64,000 nt of DNA from Polychytrium aggregatum (GCF_025602895.1 NW_026516233.1:1-64000), one strand, 5' to 3'; positions 38,901-48,699 are shown, counted from the stretch's first letter. Made by a program: numbers and translations. Notes: generated by a model not told the origin, from the sequence alone.

Positions 38901-39541
38901 TCATTGAGGATCTCATACATGGTGATGCCGAATGCATAAATGTCTGTGGTTATTGAAGATCCCATGGGGTCGTCATCATCAAGCATCTCGGGTGCCATAT
39001 AGTCAAGGGTGCCACCAGTTGGCTGGTCGCGGCGGGTTCGGTTGGCCGTGGCCGAAGTGTGCTTGGTTCTGGCCATGCCAAAGTCAGTCACAACGGCATT
39101 GGATGAGCCATCCAGCAGCACATTGAGGGACTTGAGGTCGCCGTGGACAATGTTGTTGCCGTGGAGATAGGCCATGCCAGAGGCGACTTGATACAGGAGA
39201 CGGACCTTCTCGCCAAGGGGTCGAGGGGTATCCGCTGCAGAAATGTGGCTGTGGAGGGTGCCATTGGGCATGAACGGCGAGACCATGAAGGGCTTGGTCG
39301 TGGTATCGCAGGCACCGAGGAGTGGAAGGACATGAGGATGAGTGAGTCTGTGCCAGATGCCGATCTCCCGTCCAAAGTCGGCGAGCTCGTTCTGGTTGTA
39401 GCCTCGATAGAGCTGCTTGACGGCGACAGGGGCGCCGTAGTATGAGGCAGTGAAAACCTCGCCAAAGCCGCCGGCTGCGAGTGGGGTGGCAGACCAGTTG
39501 GTGATGGCATCCTCGGGGATGTACCAGGATTTCTCAGCCAT
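35978..39541 (-). CDS. Protein kinase fused to post-NACHT module and WD40 repeats
   Basis: Met 39,541; one likely 63-bp intron (36,341-36,279, GTAAGT...CAG) whose removal keeps the frame, giving about 1,166 residues. The kinase domain (about 10-285) has AGGFGEV, the lysine of [25 protein letters not shown] and MAPEML. After an acidic linker, residues about 385-725 match the segment that follows NACHT in the TIR gene, including [32 protein letters not shown] and [14 protein letters not shown]. No NACHT ATPase lies between. About five clear WD40 repeats follow, with more degenerate ones upstream. A Glu/Arg/Ala-rich coiled coil closes the protein. A kinase thus replaces SAM-TIR-NACHT on the same sensor scaffold. 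Confidence 0.88.
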   Translation of the reverse strand: MAEKSWYIPEDAITNWSATPLAAGGFGEVFTASYYGAPVAVKQLYRGYNQNELADFGREIGIWHRLTHPHVLPLLGACDTTTKPFMVSPFMPNGTLHSHISAADTPRPLGEKVRLLYQVASGMAYLHGNNIVHGDLKSLNVLLDGSSNAVVTDFGMARTKHTSATANRTRRDQPTGGTLDYMAPEMLDDDDPMGSSITTDIYAFGITMYEILNDCKPIWVTNDGQPMRPTAIERQVLRGNRPKQFDGIPDDIRALIERCWHQDPSQRPKFPEILAILRQSIEISPIQDVVQRPTIIAPRRLESFQPIQEVSAPRMSFPEPLTPQTPLAAAVLTSKPIPVKSLADALQLLHVDAEFDSDEDDDDEFDLWFAVSDGNDSTSYQRAFANIYAQSRNQQQLPLFISAIATSQSPLTIRMITDLFGVDIRIVRRCIKELEPVLDPGKLNRDKQGSSMAKAQKHKSIVAYLLGDESASEPFHVSPKFHMAFASQCLLSILSHEPVINICDIYDFHDKIPDLEGRVRAKITPSLRYSVAHWITHFVWCINEESFDRQIWKQYRASGLGDLLSQFLTSHVLFWLEAGSLTHVISELTTQLRSLEEALAMASSTAFDDTTKELVKDTHRFIREFADPISKSAPQVYNSGYAFTPKETAIYQTYASRLEDKIPFLAILGLKSHWDSPVQSTEGQLEVGSYVISPGRTWIASWSSDGTIKLWNAATCELRSISMGVAAMIAAPDATTLVLVQSDCTIKHLNASTGQIERAFTSHLEMKFQSAISPDGTLVAVVERGNNSRIKLWDTISCSLKYTLVGHTSQVNSVAFSPDGKWLASGSYDKTIKVWDATTGRLKHTLEGHINYVYSVAISADGKWLASGSYDKTIKVWDATTGRLKHTLEGHINYVYSVAISADGKWLASGSYDKTIKVWDATTGQLKRSLEGHSGAVSSIAISSDGKWFVSGSSDKTVKVWDATVGQLKYTLEGHTGAVNSVAISSDGNSILSRQNDGNDIIWVRRGNGFVRSWDSPASFVAASSSLLFAEWVEIDNQPQWIRHGVHAIKIPLNLGRPSKKIVSHILVSLSDHHFSAHIPRLTINKHQPVYLGIPEIQVVFAKYISNSNNPHNLARAAAILASRLVAAYCEEQARIAQEQTIYAEARKYEEERKVEEARVAQEQARKVEEARRIEAAKPKGLAKFFR
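36781..37032 (-). repeat. Two nearly identical adjacent 126-bp WD40 units
   Basis: The units 36,781-36,906 and 36,907-37,032 match over almost their full length. A third, slightly diverged unit starts at 37,033. They encode [19 protein letters not shown] repeats of the kinase-WD40 gene. Confidence 0.9.
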
Positions 39542-40478
39542 AGTCGAAAAGGGAGAGAACAGGATGAGGAAAGCTGCTGGTGCAAACGGACGAGACCGAG
39601 TTGGAGAGGGATGGGGGCAATCCTCGGGTTTATCGCCCGGAACCGCTTCAGCAGATTGCAGAAGTGGCGCAATATCACTCGACTCAGAGAAGAATCAGCT
39701 GAGAACACAGGCGCGACTATCTCATGTTGTCGACGCGATTCTGAAACACCCAGTGATACGAGATGATTCGAATTTGGACAGATCCCGCCTCATCTGGGAG
39801 ATTTGACGAATGGCATTGGCCACTCCAGCCTGTCGCTGTGTGCTTTGCTATTTTTCTTCTCTCGCCCATTGTTTGTGTGCAGCCGCCAGGTCCTTTCGCC
39901 CGCATGTCGGCTCTGTGCGATCCGCTCGGTCCTTCTGGGATACTCTGCATCGAACCTTGCGTTGTTGTCGGCTTTTGGCGAGGCGCTGTCGTTCGTTACT
40001 CCAAATCCATCGCCCGGTCTCGATTCTGCGGGAGTTACAGAGGTATCAATCATCTGCCATGACAACCAAGTCTAACATGTCGGCCGCCTCGGCGTCTGGA
40101 TCCACAGCAACAACACCGAAAGCGACCGGCACAAATCATGGTCACGATACGAGAAGCCAACATTCGAATCTCCACCTCCATAGCCCCCCCCCATGAGCCG
40201 GTGAGAAACGGGATTCATCGTCCAAGTTCAGTCCATCATCAGTCACCAGACAAGATTGGGTGACTGATTCCATTCAACTTTGATTCGATTCTGATGGATT
40301 GGGCACTGGCTGCGCATGTGTGTGTGTGTCGTCAGTGGCCAGCCTTTGGCTTGCCAGCGTTTGGCTGGCCATGATTTGGCTGGCCGGGGTCCGGCTTGCT
40401 TCGCCACAACCTGCCTCTCTCTCCTGTCCATCGCCATCATCCACCTGCCTCCACCCTGTCTCCGTCAACTTGGTCAGT
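39542..40478. other. Divergent intergenic region between kinase-WD40 and Sel1 genes
   Basis: 937 bp without a supported gene. The right end has a TG run and three copies of a TTTGGCTGGCC-like word (about 40,340-40,390), including the 13-mer box at 40,359-40,371. The sequence from 39,780 to 40,200 gives only short shadow frames. Confidence 0.55.
40359..40371 (+). promoter_or_regulatory. Candidate shared promoter box GTTTGGCTGGCCA (second copy)
   Basis: Lies 120 bp before the Sel1 gene start and is identical to the box at 33,385. It is flanked by imperfect copies (CTTTGGCTTGCCA, ATTTGGCTGGCCG). Confidence 0.4.
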
Positions 40479-42059
40479 ATGAACGAGCCTGCTTCGAACA
40501 CAGCGCCATCTCACACTCAGCAAGCCCAAGATGAATCCAGGCCAACCTCGTCGATGCCCGATATCACCCAGCTCTCACTCGCGCACAACCCAGACATTTT
40601 CACCATCATCTGCTTCAATGACGGTTTCCAACACGCACTCGATTTGAACGCCATCAAGACCCTCCTTCGAGTGTGCAAACGAGCCCAGTCTCTCCTGAGC
40701 TCCAAGGTGCCTCGCCTCCACTCCTGGTGTCAGAGTGCAGAACTGTGCCATCCAGACCGACGGTTGCGGATCGGCCTCACACCGAGCGACAAGATTGCCA
40801 TCTCGCTTCATTGCAAGGATCAAGGCACAACCGATAGATCTTGGATCGTTGCCTTGGCCAGCCGGAGCAATACTGCTGCATGGTTCTTTATGGCAAGGAT
40901 CCTCCAACTCGATCTTATCGGTCCGTTGTCGGCGAACATGCCCAAAAAGGGAAGGATCAACCAGCGAATCCTGCGCCATCTGAAGAAGGCTGCTGATGCC
41001 GGCCATCTCATGGCACAGCTCCACCTGGCCGGGTGCTATAACGATGGCATCGTAACCAAGAAAGACTACGCCAAGGCCTTCGAGCTGTATCAAGGGCTTG
41101 CAGAACGTGGAATGGCGCAGGCCCAAGTTGCCCTCGGTCGATGCTATGAGAATGGCGAAGGAGTTGATCAAGACTTTGATACAGCCATCGATTGGTATTC
41201 CAAGGCCGCAGATCAGGCCAGCGAAGACGGTCGTCTCCACATTGCATTCTTCCGTGGATGGTTCTCGTTCATCGGCCGCGATGTCGACCAGAGTGACGCC
41301 GACGCCTTCAGCCACTGGCAGGAAGTCAGCACCCAGTCCATCAACCCGGTCCACAAGTCCATCTCCACCCATATGGTCGGCTGGATGCACTACCTTGGCC
41401 GTGGTACCCAGCAAGATAAGCAGAAGGGCGTCAAAATTATCCGAGATAACGAATCGGATGAGTTCAAGCTCGGCGAAACCAATTGCTTATCCGTCATTTG
41501 GAGCTCGACTACCTCGTCCGATTCACTTGCAGCCCGCGAGTTCTTCGAGCTATGTCGGATTGGATCAGACCGAGACTGGCTCAGTAATCATCTCATGGCT
41601 GTGTGTCTGGTCCGAGGATTCGGAACCATGCAAGACCGAATGAGGGCAGCGGGCATCTTTGAGCAACTTGCCAACGAGGGCTACAGCGACAGCCAGTTTT
41701 GGATCGGAGAGTGCTTCTACCAAGGTTGGGGTGGACCGACGGACCGCAAGAAGGCATTCGAGTGGTTCAGCAAGTCGGCCGACCAAGGCAACTGGTTCGG
41801 GGAGTGGATGGTTGGTTTGTGCTACTTGCTTGGCACAGGAGTCACCCGGGATCGCTCTAAAGCAATCGAGTGGTATCGCAAGTCGGCCGAGCAAGGTTAC
41901 CGGTACCCACAAGCTTCTCTCGGCGACTGCTATAAGGATGGATGGGGTGTTGACGCAGACATCGACACCGCCGTCTTCTGGTACCGCAAGTCCGCCGACC
42001 AGGGATATCAAATGGCCATCAACAGCCTTATAAAACTCGGCCAGTGGCCCTCACCTTGA
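40479..42059 (+). CDS. Sel1-repeat protein without kinase domain
   Basis: A single exon of 526 residues from Met 40,479 (MNEPASNTAPS). The frame is open upstream to 40,299, but that part is low-complexity promoter sequence. The N-terminal 150 residues are unrecognised (FTIICFNDGFQHALDL, LLRVCKRAQSLL) and may replace the kinase of its paralogue. Sel1 repeats start near residue 180 (HLMAQLHLAGCYNDG). The middle block with HWQEVSTQSINPVHK and HMVGWMHYLGRGTQQD and the last four repeats match the kinase-Sel1 protein at 33,484-35,502 closely. It probably arose by duplication with exchange of the N-terminus and could act as a partner or competitor scaffold; that is an inference. Confidence 0.85.
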   Translation: MNEPASNTAPSHTQQAQDESRPTSSMPDITQLSLAHNPDIFTIICFNDGFQHALDLNAIKTLLRVCKRAQSLLSSKVPRLHSWCQSAELCHPDRRLRIGLTPSDKIAISLHCKDQGTTDRSWIVALASRSNTAAWFFMARILQLDLIGPLSANMPKKGRINQRILRHLKKAADAGHLMAQLHLAGCYNDGIVTKKDYAKAFELYQGLAERGMAQAQVALGRCYENGEGVDQDFDTAIDWYSKAADQASEDGRLHIAFFRGWFSFIGRDVDQSDADAFSHWQEVSTQSINPVHKSISTHMVGWMHYLGRGTQQDKQKGVKIIRDNESDEFKLGETNCLSVIWSSTTSSDSLAAREFFELCRIGSDRDWLSNHLMAVCLVRGFGTMQDRMRAAGIFEQLANEGYSDSQFWIGECFYQGWGGPTDRKKAFEWFSKSADQGNWFGEWMVGLCYLLGTGVTRDRSKAIEWYRKSAEQGYRYPQASLGDCYKDGWGVDADIDTAVFWYRKSADQGYQMAINSLIKLGQWPSP

Positions 42060-42415
42060 CGGCGCTCGCGGATGCCATACCACACGACCGAACATGCAAG
42101 CAGAGCCGCCAAGCAAACTACTCGCCACCAACGCCATCCCAGGCACCAAGATACCAAACAGTGGGCTTGCAGGGTGGCTGACATGTAGTACCAATTGCCG
42201 AATGATGCCGTACTGGACAGCCAATGAACCAATATACAAAACAATTCTACACCATAACAATCGCATATCTTGATCCACGGACTCGACATTACATCCTCGG
42301 GGCAGCCAAGGACGAGATTGTCGAGCGGTGTAATCCAATTGTGTAGCCCGAAACAACTATACTGCCCGCACGGCCCCCCGGTGATTGTTACCGGTTGCAC
42401 GTTGTGTAAAGGCCA
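42060..42415. other. Convergent intergenic spacer
   Basis: 356 bp between two convergent genes. I see no gene or structured element in it. Confidence 0.6.
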
Positions 42416-45400
42416 TCAGAACTCGTCCAGTTTGTCTTGGGCCTGGGTGTGGCCCTGATCTGCGGCCAGTTGGAGCCAGTATCGAGCCGTCTCCCCATTC
42501 TTGGCCGCTCCTTGGCCCAACTGGTAGCACAGCCCAAGGTTGAATTGAGCGTTTGCATTTCCTTGATGGGCAGCCTTAATGTACCACTCGACAGCTTTTA
42601 CGGGGTCCCGACTGACGCCACTGCCATTGTAGTAGCAAGTACCCAGGTTGTTCTGAGCGTCCGGACTTCCCTGGTTGGCCGACCTGCTGTACCACTCAAC
42701 AGCCCTGGCATAGTCTTGGTCGACACCGTTCCCCGTGTAATAGCACTCTGCGAGATTATCCTGACCATAGGAGTTTCCCTGATTAGCGGCCTTGGTGAAC
42801 CATTCCACAGCCTTGGAGTATTCCCGGTCGATTCCGGTGCCGTTGTAGTAACAAAGACCAAGATTTACTTGGGCAACTGCATTTCCCTGTTGGGCCGCCT
42901 TTGTATACCACTCGAATGCTTGGGTCCAGCTTTGGGCGACGCCATAACCGTACTCGTAGCAGAGACCGAGACCGTTCTGGCCGGAAGCATTGCCCTGTTT
43001 GGCCGATTTAGAGTACCACTCGAATGCCTCGGAATAGTCTTGGTCGACACCATTGCCGTGATAGCAACAGTCACCGAGATCATCTTGACTGGAAGCATGG
43101 CCTTGATTGGCGGCCTTGGTGAACCACTCCACAGCTTTGGAATAGTTCCTGTCGACACCGTTGCCGCTGTAATAGCAACGGCCAAGGGCATGCTGGCCAA
43201 ACACATTGCCCTTGTTGGCCGACTTTGTGAACAGCCTGAAAGCCTGGACGTAATCCTGGCTAACGCCGCTACCACTGTAGTAGCAAAGACCGAGGCCGCT
43301 CTGGCCATTGGGGTTTCCTTGGCTGGCCGATCTGGTATACCACTCGAACGCCTTGGTATAGTCTTGTACTGCCCCATTCCCGAAATAGTAGCAGTCACCG
43401 AGATAGCCCTGTCCGGATGCATTACCTTGATTGGCGGCCATAATATACCACTCGATAGCCTTGGAGTAGTCCCGGTCGACCCCGCCGCCGTTGTAATAGC
43501 AGTTGCCGAGATTGGATTGGGCAGCTGCATTTCCCTGTTGGGCCGCCTTTGTATACCACTCGAATGCTTGGGTCCAGCTTTGGGCGACGCCATAACCGTA
43601 CTCGTAGCAGAGACCGAGACCGTTCTGGCCGGAAGCATTGCCCTGTTTGGCCGATTTAGAGTACCACTCGAATGCCTCGGAATAGTCTTGGTCGACAACA
43701 TCGCCATTGTAATAGCAATGGCCGAGCGCACTCTGGGAATCTGCGTTTCCTTGCTCGGCGGCTTTAAAATACCACTCGACAGCCTTGGCATAATCTCGGC
43801 GGACACCACTGCCGTACTCATAGCATAAGCCGAGGCTGTGCTGACCATACGGGTTACCTTGACTGGCAGCTTTGGCATACCACTCAAACGCTATGGCATA
43901 ATCTCGGTCGATACCATTACCGCTATAATAGCAGCGACCGACGCAGCATTGGGCATTGGAGTTTCCCTGGTTGGCCGATCTCGTGTACCACTCGAAAGCC
44001 ATGGCGTGGTCTTGGGCAACGCCGTTGCCGTACTCATAGCATAGGCCGAGACTGTGCTGGCTATGCGAGTTACCTTGATGGGCAGCCTTGGTATACCATT
44101 CAACAGCTTTGATGTAATCCCGATCGACACCATGACCATTGTAATAGCAAAGACCGAGGCCGTTCTGACCGTTGGGGTTTCCTTGGTTGGCCGATCTAGT
44201 GTACCATTCGAAAGCCACGGTATGGTCTTGCATAGTGCCATAGCCGTTGTAGTAACAGACGGCGATGTTACATTGTGCGTTGGAATTGCCCTGTTTGGAC
44301 GATCTGGTGTACCACTCGAAAGCCTTGGAGTAGTCCTGGTCGACTCCGTTGCCGTTGTGATAGCAGACCCCAAGGGCGTTTTGGCCTTGCGAATCGCCCT
44401 GGCTGGCCGATTTGGTGAACCACTCATAGGATTTGGCATAGTCCTTGGAGACACCATATCCCAGATCAAAGCATTTGCCGAGTAGAAACTGACTGATTGC
44501 GTGTCCCTGGTCAGCCAATTTTTGGAGCATTGTAGCGGCCCGCAGCGGGTCGTCCTTGGTACCGAACCCGCCGATGTAGCATCTCGCGGCCAGATGTTTG
44601 CAGAGCCAATCGCCCTCCGATCCAGACTCGCAAAGCTTGAAGAATTTGGTGGCGACATCCGAAGACGATCGGACAGATTTGTTGAGATTCAGAGAGTCCT
44701 GGCTCAGCCCAAAATCATCCGTCTTCGACTCGGCCAAGAGCCGGTATCCCCTTCCCACATCCAGTTGTGTCGCGCGACCTAGGTAGCAGTACCATCCCAT
44801 CATGAATGTGGCGATAGGCTTCATGGCGGCGTCGTAAGCTTGCTGATAAACCGCTTGCCAGTAGGCGAATGCCTCAGTGTCACTCTTGGCCACGCCGATA
44901 CCGGTGAAATGCAGCCAGGCTAGCTCGAACGCTGCTTCGACACTCCCTTTGTCGGCGGACGTATGATAGAGCTTGGACGCGAGTGTCCAGGCGGGGTCGT
45001 TGGTCGACTTGCCGTCCGTGATTTGACGAGCGGCAGTGAGATGGGCCCCAATTTCGCCACGCTGGATATCGATAACCGTTGCCCGAGAGAGGCCATAGAC
45101 GACGCTCAGACTCTCAAGAAGTTCTGGATCGAGAAAGGACTGTGAGGCAAGGGATGTCGGAGGTCGAAGCGGCGTGTTGTCTGTCTCGGCGCCGCCGCGC
45201 TCTTCGGATATGTCGCTTGTGATGGATAGATTTTGTGGAAGAACAGCAGTGATCTTGGTCGCAGAAGGTGCGATGGCGTTGTATCCAGCCAGAGAGTGGA
45301 CGACATCAGCAAATCTCGGACGCTTGGCAGGATTCTGATGCCAGCACGACTCGATGATTGACCAGATTTCGTTGGGGATACCATCCAATCGGTAGGGCCT

Positions 45401-46423
45401 TTGGGCGTTGCAAACCGTGCTCTTGGTCGTTTGAGCTTGCACCGCCAGGTTTTGATCAGACACCCAAACTGGCACGCCGTTGTTCAGGACTTCGTACATA
45501 GTGACGGCGAATGCGTAGACATCGGCCTTGGTGGTGAGGGATGTTGTGGTGTCCAGCATCTCGGGAGCTTTGTATCTATCGGTGGCTCCGATGGCACTGT
45601 TGGACCGGCTGGGGTCCATCAGTGATGAAGCAAGCCTGGTTCTGGACAGACCAAAGTCGGTGACGACGGCCTGGAAGGAGCCATCCAGAAGGATGTTTGT
45701 CGCCCTAAGGTCGCCATGGATGATTTCTTTGGTGTGCAGATAATCCAGCGCAGATGCAACTTGGTATAGAAGCCGGAGCTTCTCCTCGAGAGCGACAGTG
45801 TTCTTCGCAACATAGTCACAAAGTGTGCCATTTGGCATGAAGGGGGAAACTATGAGCGGAGCGACCTCCTCGCCTGCATCGTCCGGAACACAGACTCCAA
45901 GCAGGGGGAGGATATGGGGATGACTGAGACTCTGCCAAACCCCAATTTCGCTGTGGAAGCTGGTAAGCTCATGGTCTTTTGGAGTTGCGAAGAGCTGCTT
46001 GATGGCGACCTTGGAGCCAAAGTATGTGCCAGTGAAGACTTGACCAAACCCGCCATGGCCGATGGGGCTGGTGGAACGGTCGGTGATATCTCTCGGGGAG
46101 ATCCACCAGGAAGGGCGGTCATCGGGTCGGCGGACAGTCGGTTGGTCGGTCGCCTCGGGCATCTCAGGCATCTCAGGCATCTCAGGCATCTCAGGCATCT
46201 CAGGCATCTCAGGCATCTTGGGCATCTCGGGCATCTTGGGGCGGATGGGAGGAAAGGGCGGGAGCGGCTCGCCGTCTGGCTCGTGCTTGGCTTGGGGGCG
46301 GTGCCACACAACAATGCGCCACATGATGTCATTGGTGTGTCCGGCTGAACCACGCGTTGTTGGCGAAGAGGCCACGAGGAACCCAAGATTTGTGAATGGT
46401 GATCGGCGTATGTCTGTACTCAT
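42416..46423 (-). CDS. Protein kinase with 19 tandem Sel1 repeats
   Basis: A single exon of 1,335 residues from Met 46,423. The N-terminus has a tandem MPE tract (about residues 64-91). The kinase domain (about 105-380) has HGGFGQV, the lysine of KVAIKQL, HGDLRATNILL, DFGLSRT and KAPEML; the catalytic-loop Lys of DLK is Arg here, so activity may be reduced. The block equivalent to the HWQEV/GWMHYLGRG segment of the paralogues follows (YWQAVYQQAYDAAMK, GWYCYLGRATQLD). Then 19 consecutive 36-residue Sel1 repeats of the form GLCYYNGxGVDQDYxKAFEWYTKAANQGN run almost to the end. Neighbouring paralogues share the same layout with fewer repeats. Probably a cytosolic scaffold kinase. Confidence 0.9.
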   Translation of the reverse strand: MSTDIRRSPFTNLGFLVASSPTTRGSAGHTNDIMWRIVVWHRPQAKHEPDGEPLPPFPPIRPKMPEMPKMPEMPEMPEMPEMPEMPEMPEATDQPTVRRPDDRPSWWISPRDITDRSTSPIGHGGFGQVFTGTYFGSKVAIKQLFATPKDHELTSFHSEIGVWQSLSHPHILPLLGVCVPDDAGEEVAPLIVSPFMPNGTLCDYVAKNTVALEEKLRLLYQVASALDYLHTKEIIHGDLRATNILLDGSFQAVVTDFGLSRTRLASSLMDPSRSNSAIGATDRYKAPEMLDTTTSLTTKADVYAFAVTMYEVLNNGVPVWVSDQNLAVQAQTTKSTVCNAQRPYRLDGIPNEIWSIIESCWHQNPAKRPRFADVVHSLAGYNAIAPSATKITAVLPQNLSITSDISEERGGAETDNTPLRPPTSLASQSFLDPELLESLSVVYGLSRATVIDIQRGEIGAHLTAARQITDGKSTNDPAWTLASKLYHTSADKGSVEAAFELAWLHFTGIGVAKSDTEAFAYWQAVYQQAYDAAMKPIATFMMGWYCYLGRATQLDVGRGYRLLAESKTDDFGLSQDSLNLNKSVRSSSDVATKFFKLCESGSEGDWLCKHLAARCYIGGFGTKDDPLRAATMLQKLADQGHAISQFLLGKCFDLGYGVSKDYAKSYEWFTKSASQGDSQGQNALGVCYHNGNGVDQDYSKAFEWYTRSSKQGNSNAQCNIAVCYYNGYGTMQDHTVAFEWYTRSANQGNPNGQNGLGLCYYNGHGVDRDYIKAVEWYTKAAHQGNSHSQHSLGLCYEYGNGVAQDHAMAFEWYTRSANQGNSNAQCCVGRCYYSGNGIDRDYAIAFEWYAKAASQGNPYGQHSLGLCYEYGSGVRRDYAKAVEWYFKAAEQGNADSQSALGHCYYNGDVVDQDYSEAFEWYSKSAKQGNASGQNGLGLCYEYGYGVAQSWTQAFEWYTKAAQQGNAAAQSNLGNCYYNGGGVDRDYSKAIEWYIMAANQGNASGQGYLGDCYYFGNGAVQDYTKAFEWYTRSASQGNPNGQSGLGLCYYSGSGVSQDYVQAFRLFTKSANKGNVFGQHALGRCYYSGNGVDRNYSKAVEWFTKAANQGHASSQDDLGDCCYHGNGVDQDYSEAFEWYSKSAKQGNASGQNGLGLCYEYGYGVAQSWTQAFEWYTKAAQQGNAVAQVNLGLCYYNGTGIDREYSKAVEWFTKAANQGNSYGQDNLAECYYTGNGVDQDYARAVEWYSRSANQGSPDAQNNLGTCYYNGSGVSRDPVKAVEWYIKAAHQGNANAQFNLGLCYQLGQGAAKNGETARYWLQLAADQGHTQAQDKLDEF
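42897..43710 (-). repeat. Sel1 array segment with a 648-bp internal duplication
   Basis: Units are 108 bp. A two-unit block (repeats 8-9 and 14-15) is nearly identical at an offset of 648 bp (six units); for example TTGTATACCA at 42,901 recurs at 43,549 with matching flanks. This points to unequal exchange or gene conversion inside the gene. Confidence 0.88.
46158..46238 (-). repeat. Coding 9-bp minisatellite (MPE tract)
   Basis: About nine tandem copies of GGCATCTCA and close variants encode Met-Pro-Glu triplets near the N-terminus of the 19-repeat kinase. Such tracts change length easily. Confidence 0.9.
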
Positions 46424-46801
46424 CGCGATAGAACTGTGGGAGATTCACTCATCAAGCTGGGTTTGGAGAATCCCAACACCAGCAAAACTACACTGTCGTT
46501 ACTGTGATTTCCGCCTCGCGCATCAGAAATCCTGTGTCGCTGGCTAATCGCGATATCTCCTGCTCACGGCGATACTGTTGGCCCCACTCCCGAGATCCAA
46601 GCGAAGCAGATCTAGTGTATTGCAAATAGAGCCAAGAGTTTATCGACCAAAAGCCGAGCCAGTCAGGCATCGGCACCGGATGTCAGTCGTTTTCAAGCTA
46701 TGGAAGAGAAGCCCCAAGTAGGGACGCCCAAAGTTGGGAGACCTGTGCAATATCTTGTACTGGACACGGCGGCGCAGTCTGTGCGGAAGGCGCATGTCAC
46801 T
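46424..46801. other. Intergenic spacer
   Basis: 378 bp holding the promoter of the 19-Sel1 kinase and the 3' flank of the sulfatase. No gene is supported; the plus-strand frame through 46,700-47,485 is antisense to the sulfatase. Confidence 0.55.
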
Positions 46802-48699
46802 CTAAGAAAGGATGGCGTACTCGTTGGGTGCGAGGTAGTAGTTGAGGCAGGTGCCAAAGGTGAACTTGGGCAGGCTGGCGTAGAACTGGTCATAAGTGGC
46901 ATTGAGGGCGTCAGTCAAGCTGCGAACAGGAGGATCGGCGCTGGGCTGGATAGTCGACCAGGGCTGCCGGCAAGTCTTTCCCTTGCAGGTTCGGAGGACG
47001 TTCAAAAGAGCATCAAGGCGATTCAGGAGCTGAGGGCTGGTCTGGTTGAAGGCGTTGGTGAGCTGGTACGGGTCCTTTCTCATATCGTAGAACTCGTGCT
47101 CGCCAGTGCACCAGGTGGAGTAAAGCAGATCGTAATCCTTGCCGTGCAGGCGAACAGACTTGTAGGCGTTGGTGTGAGGAGGCACGACGTAGGTGGAGTT
47201 CTCGATGAAGGCATCGCTCCAAAACTCGACATCAAACGCCTCGGGCGAATGGAGGTCGGCAAAGGTGGGGCCGCACTTGTCATGGTGGGTGTAGTCACTC
47301 TCGAGAACAGGGATGGACGCGGCGTCCAGATCATCTGGAATGGGGAGACCGGCAAGTCTCAGGACGGTGGCGGCAAAGTGCGTGTGGGTAGAGACAGCAT
47401 CGCGCTGCTGGTTCTTGGCAACTCCGGGGCCACGGATGATGAAGGGGATGTTGATGTCTTCCTCGTAAGGAGTTTGCTTGCCTGAAACGCAAACGGACAT
47501 GTCAGTCACGGCTGTTTGTGTGGTTGATTGCTGGCAAATGAAGATCGCCACAGGAGATACATACCAGCATACAGGCGATGGGCACCCAGATGATAGCCAT
47601 TGTCGGTGGTATAGATCAAGTAAGTGTTGTCGAGCTGGCCGTTGGCTTCGAGACGGTCAATCACACGAGCAACGAGCTCATCGGTGGCCTGGAGAGAACG
47701 GAGACGGTTGCGGTAAAGCTCGTCCAGGTCATCAATCTGCTGGTCGGTGAGAAGAGGGAGATTCTGGACCCAGGAGACCTTGTCCTGGACGGCGGGATTG
47801 AAGTTGGGGCGACGAGGAACCTTGACGTCGTTGAACAGGTTGCGGTGACGCTCGGCGGGGACAGGGGGAGTGAAGATGGTGCCGTTCGGGGTGAAGTAAA
47901 CCTCCTGATGAGGGGCCGTGGGGGAGATGACGAACAGGAAGGGCTGGGTCGAGTTGGCAGCGAGTTGGTCGATCAGGGCAATCGACTTGTTGGAGATGAC
48001 ATCGGTCTGGTACTGACCAGTCAGGCGCTCCAAGGGTCCGTTGTTCAGGGAGAAGATGGGGTCGTTGAACAGGTAGATGTTGGGAGCGACGAGGGGTTCC
48101 CAGTGATCCCATCCCTTGGGGGCTTGGTGGAGAGTGGTGCTGACACCGTTGATGAACTTGCCAATGTAGTGGTTGCGGTAGCCGGCGTTCTGCAGCCAAA
48201 GGGGGAGGTAGCTGTCATCAACCTTTTGGCTAATGAACTTGGTGTACGAGCCTGGCAGATGCGAGAGCAAGATCAGATACCGAGAATGCGATGTTGGAAC
48301 AGCCACTGAGCAAAGGGTAGGCCATAGGACCGCAGCCGCAGGGGCGACTGAAGCAAAAGAGCATGCGAGAGTATGCCATTGCACAAATGCAGAGCAACGA
48401 GGGTGCTTACCGTGCGGAGGGCTCTCATCGGTGACGTTGTGGTTGTGGGCAAACTTGCCGGACCACAGCGAGACGCGCGAAGGACAGCACATAGCAGTGG
48501 TAGTGTAGTAGCGTGTGAACTCGGTGCCCTGCTGCAGAAGCGTCTTCTGGATGTTGGGCAAGTAGTTCAGAGAGTCGTAGTGCAAATCCTGGTCATCCGT
48601 GAGAAAGAGGATAAAGTTGGGTTTCTGCTGCTCGGCCGCGACGAGGGAGGTGGCAGCAGCGAGCAGGGCCGGAAAGGCGAGGAAGATGGTGGACTTCAT
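46802..48699 (-). CDS. Secreted arylsulfatase-type sulfatase
   Basis: Three exons: 48699-48411, 48251-47565 and 47481-46802. Introns of 159 and 83 bp are GT-AG with matching phases, giving 551 residues. A signal peptide (MKSTIFLAFPALLAAATSLVAA) opens the protein. The sulfatase core follows at once: NFILFLTDDQD with the metal-binding Asp pair, and AMCCPSRVSLWSGK with the Cys-x-Pro-Ser-Arg site in which Cys becomes formylglycine. Later come FVISPTAPHQE, YTTDNGYHLGAHRLYAGK and PFIIRGPGV. It hydrolyses sulfate esters outside the cell; the substrate cannot be told from sequence. The C-terminal region has Cys residues that may form disulfides. Several N-x-S/T sites fit secretion. Confidence 0.92.

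Noticed and set aside
40299-40478. N-terminal extension of the Sel1-only protein
   Set aside because: Low-complexity translation of TG runs and TTTGGCTGGCC repeats; the Met at 40,479 gives a cleaner start.
42437-43828. 463-codon plus-strand frame opposite the Sel1 array
   Set aside because: Repeated Leu/Val-rich shadow caused by the 108-bp Sel1 units.
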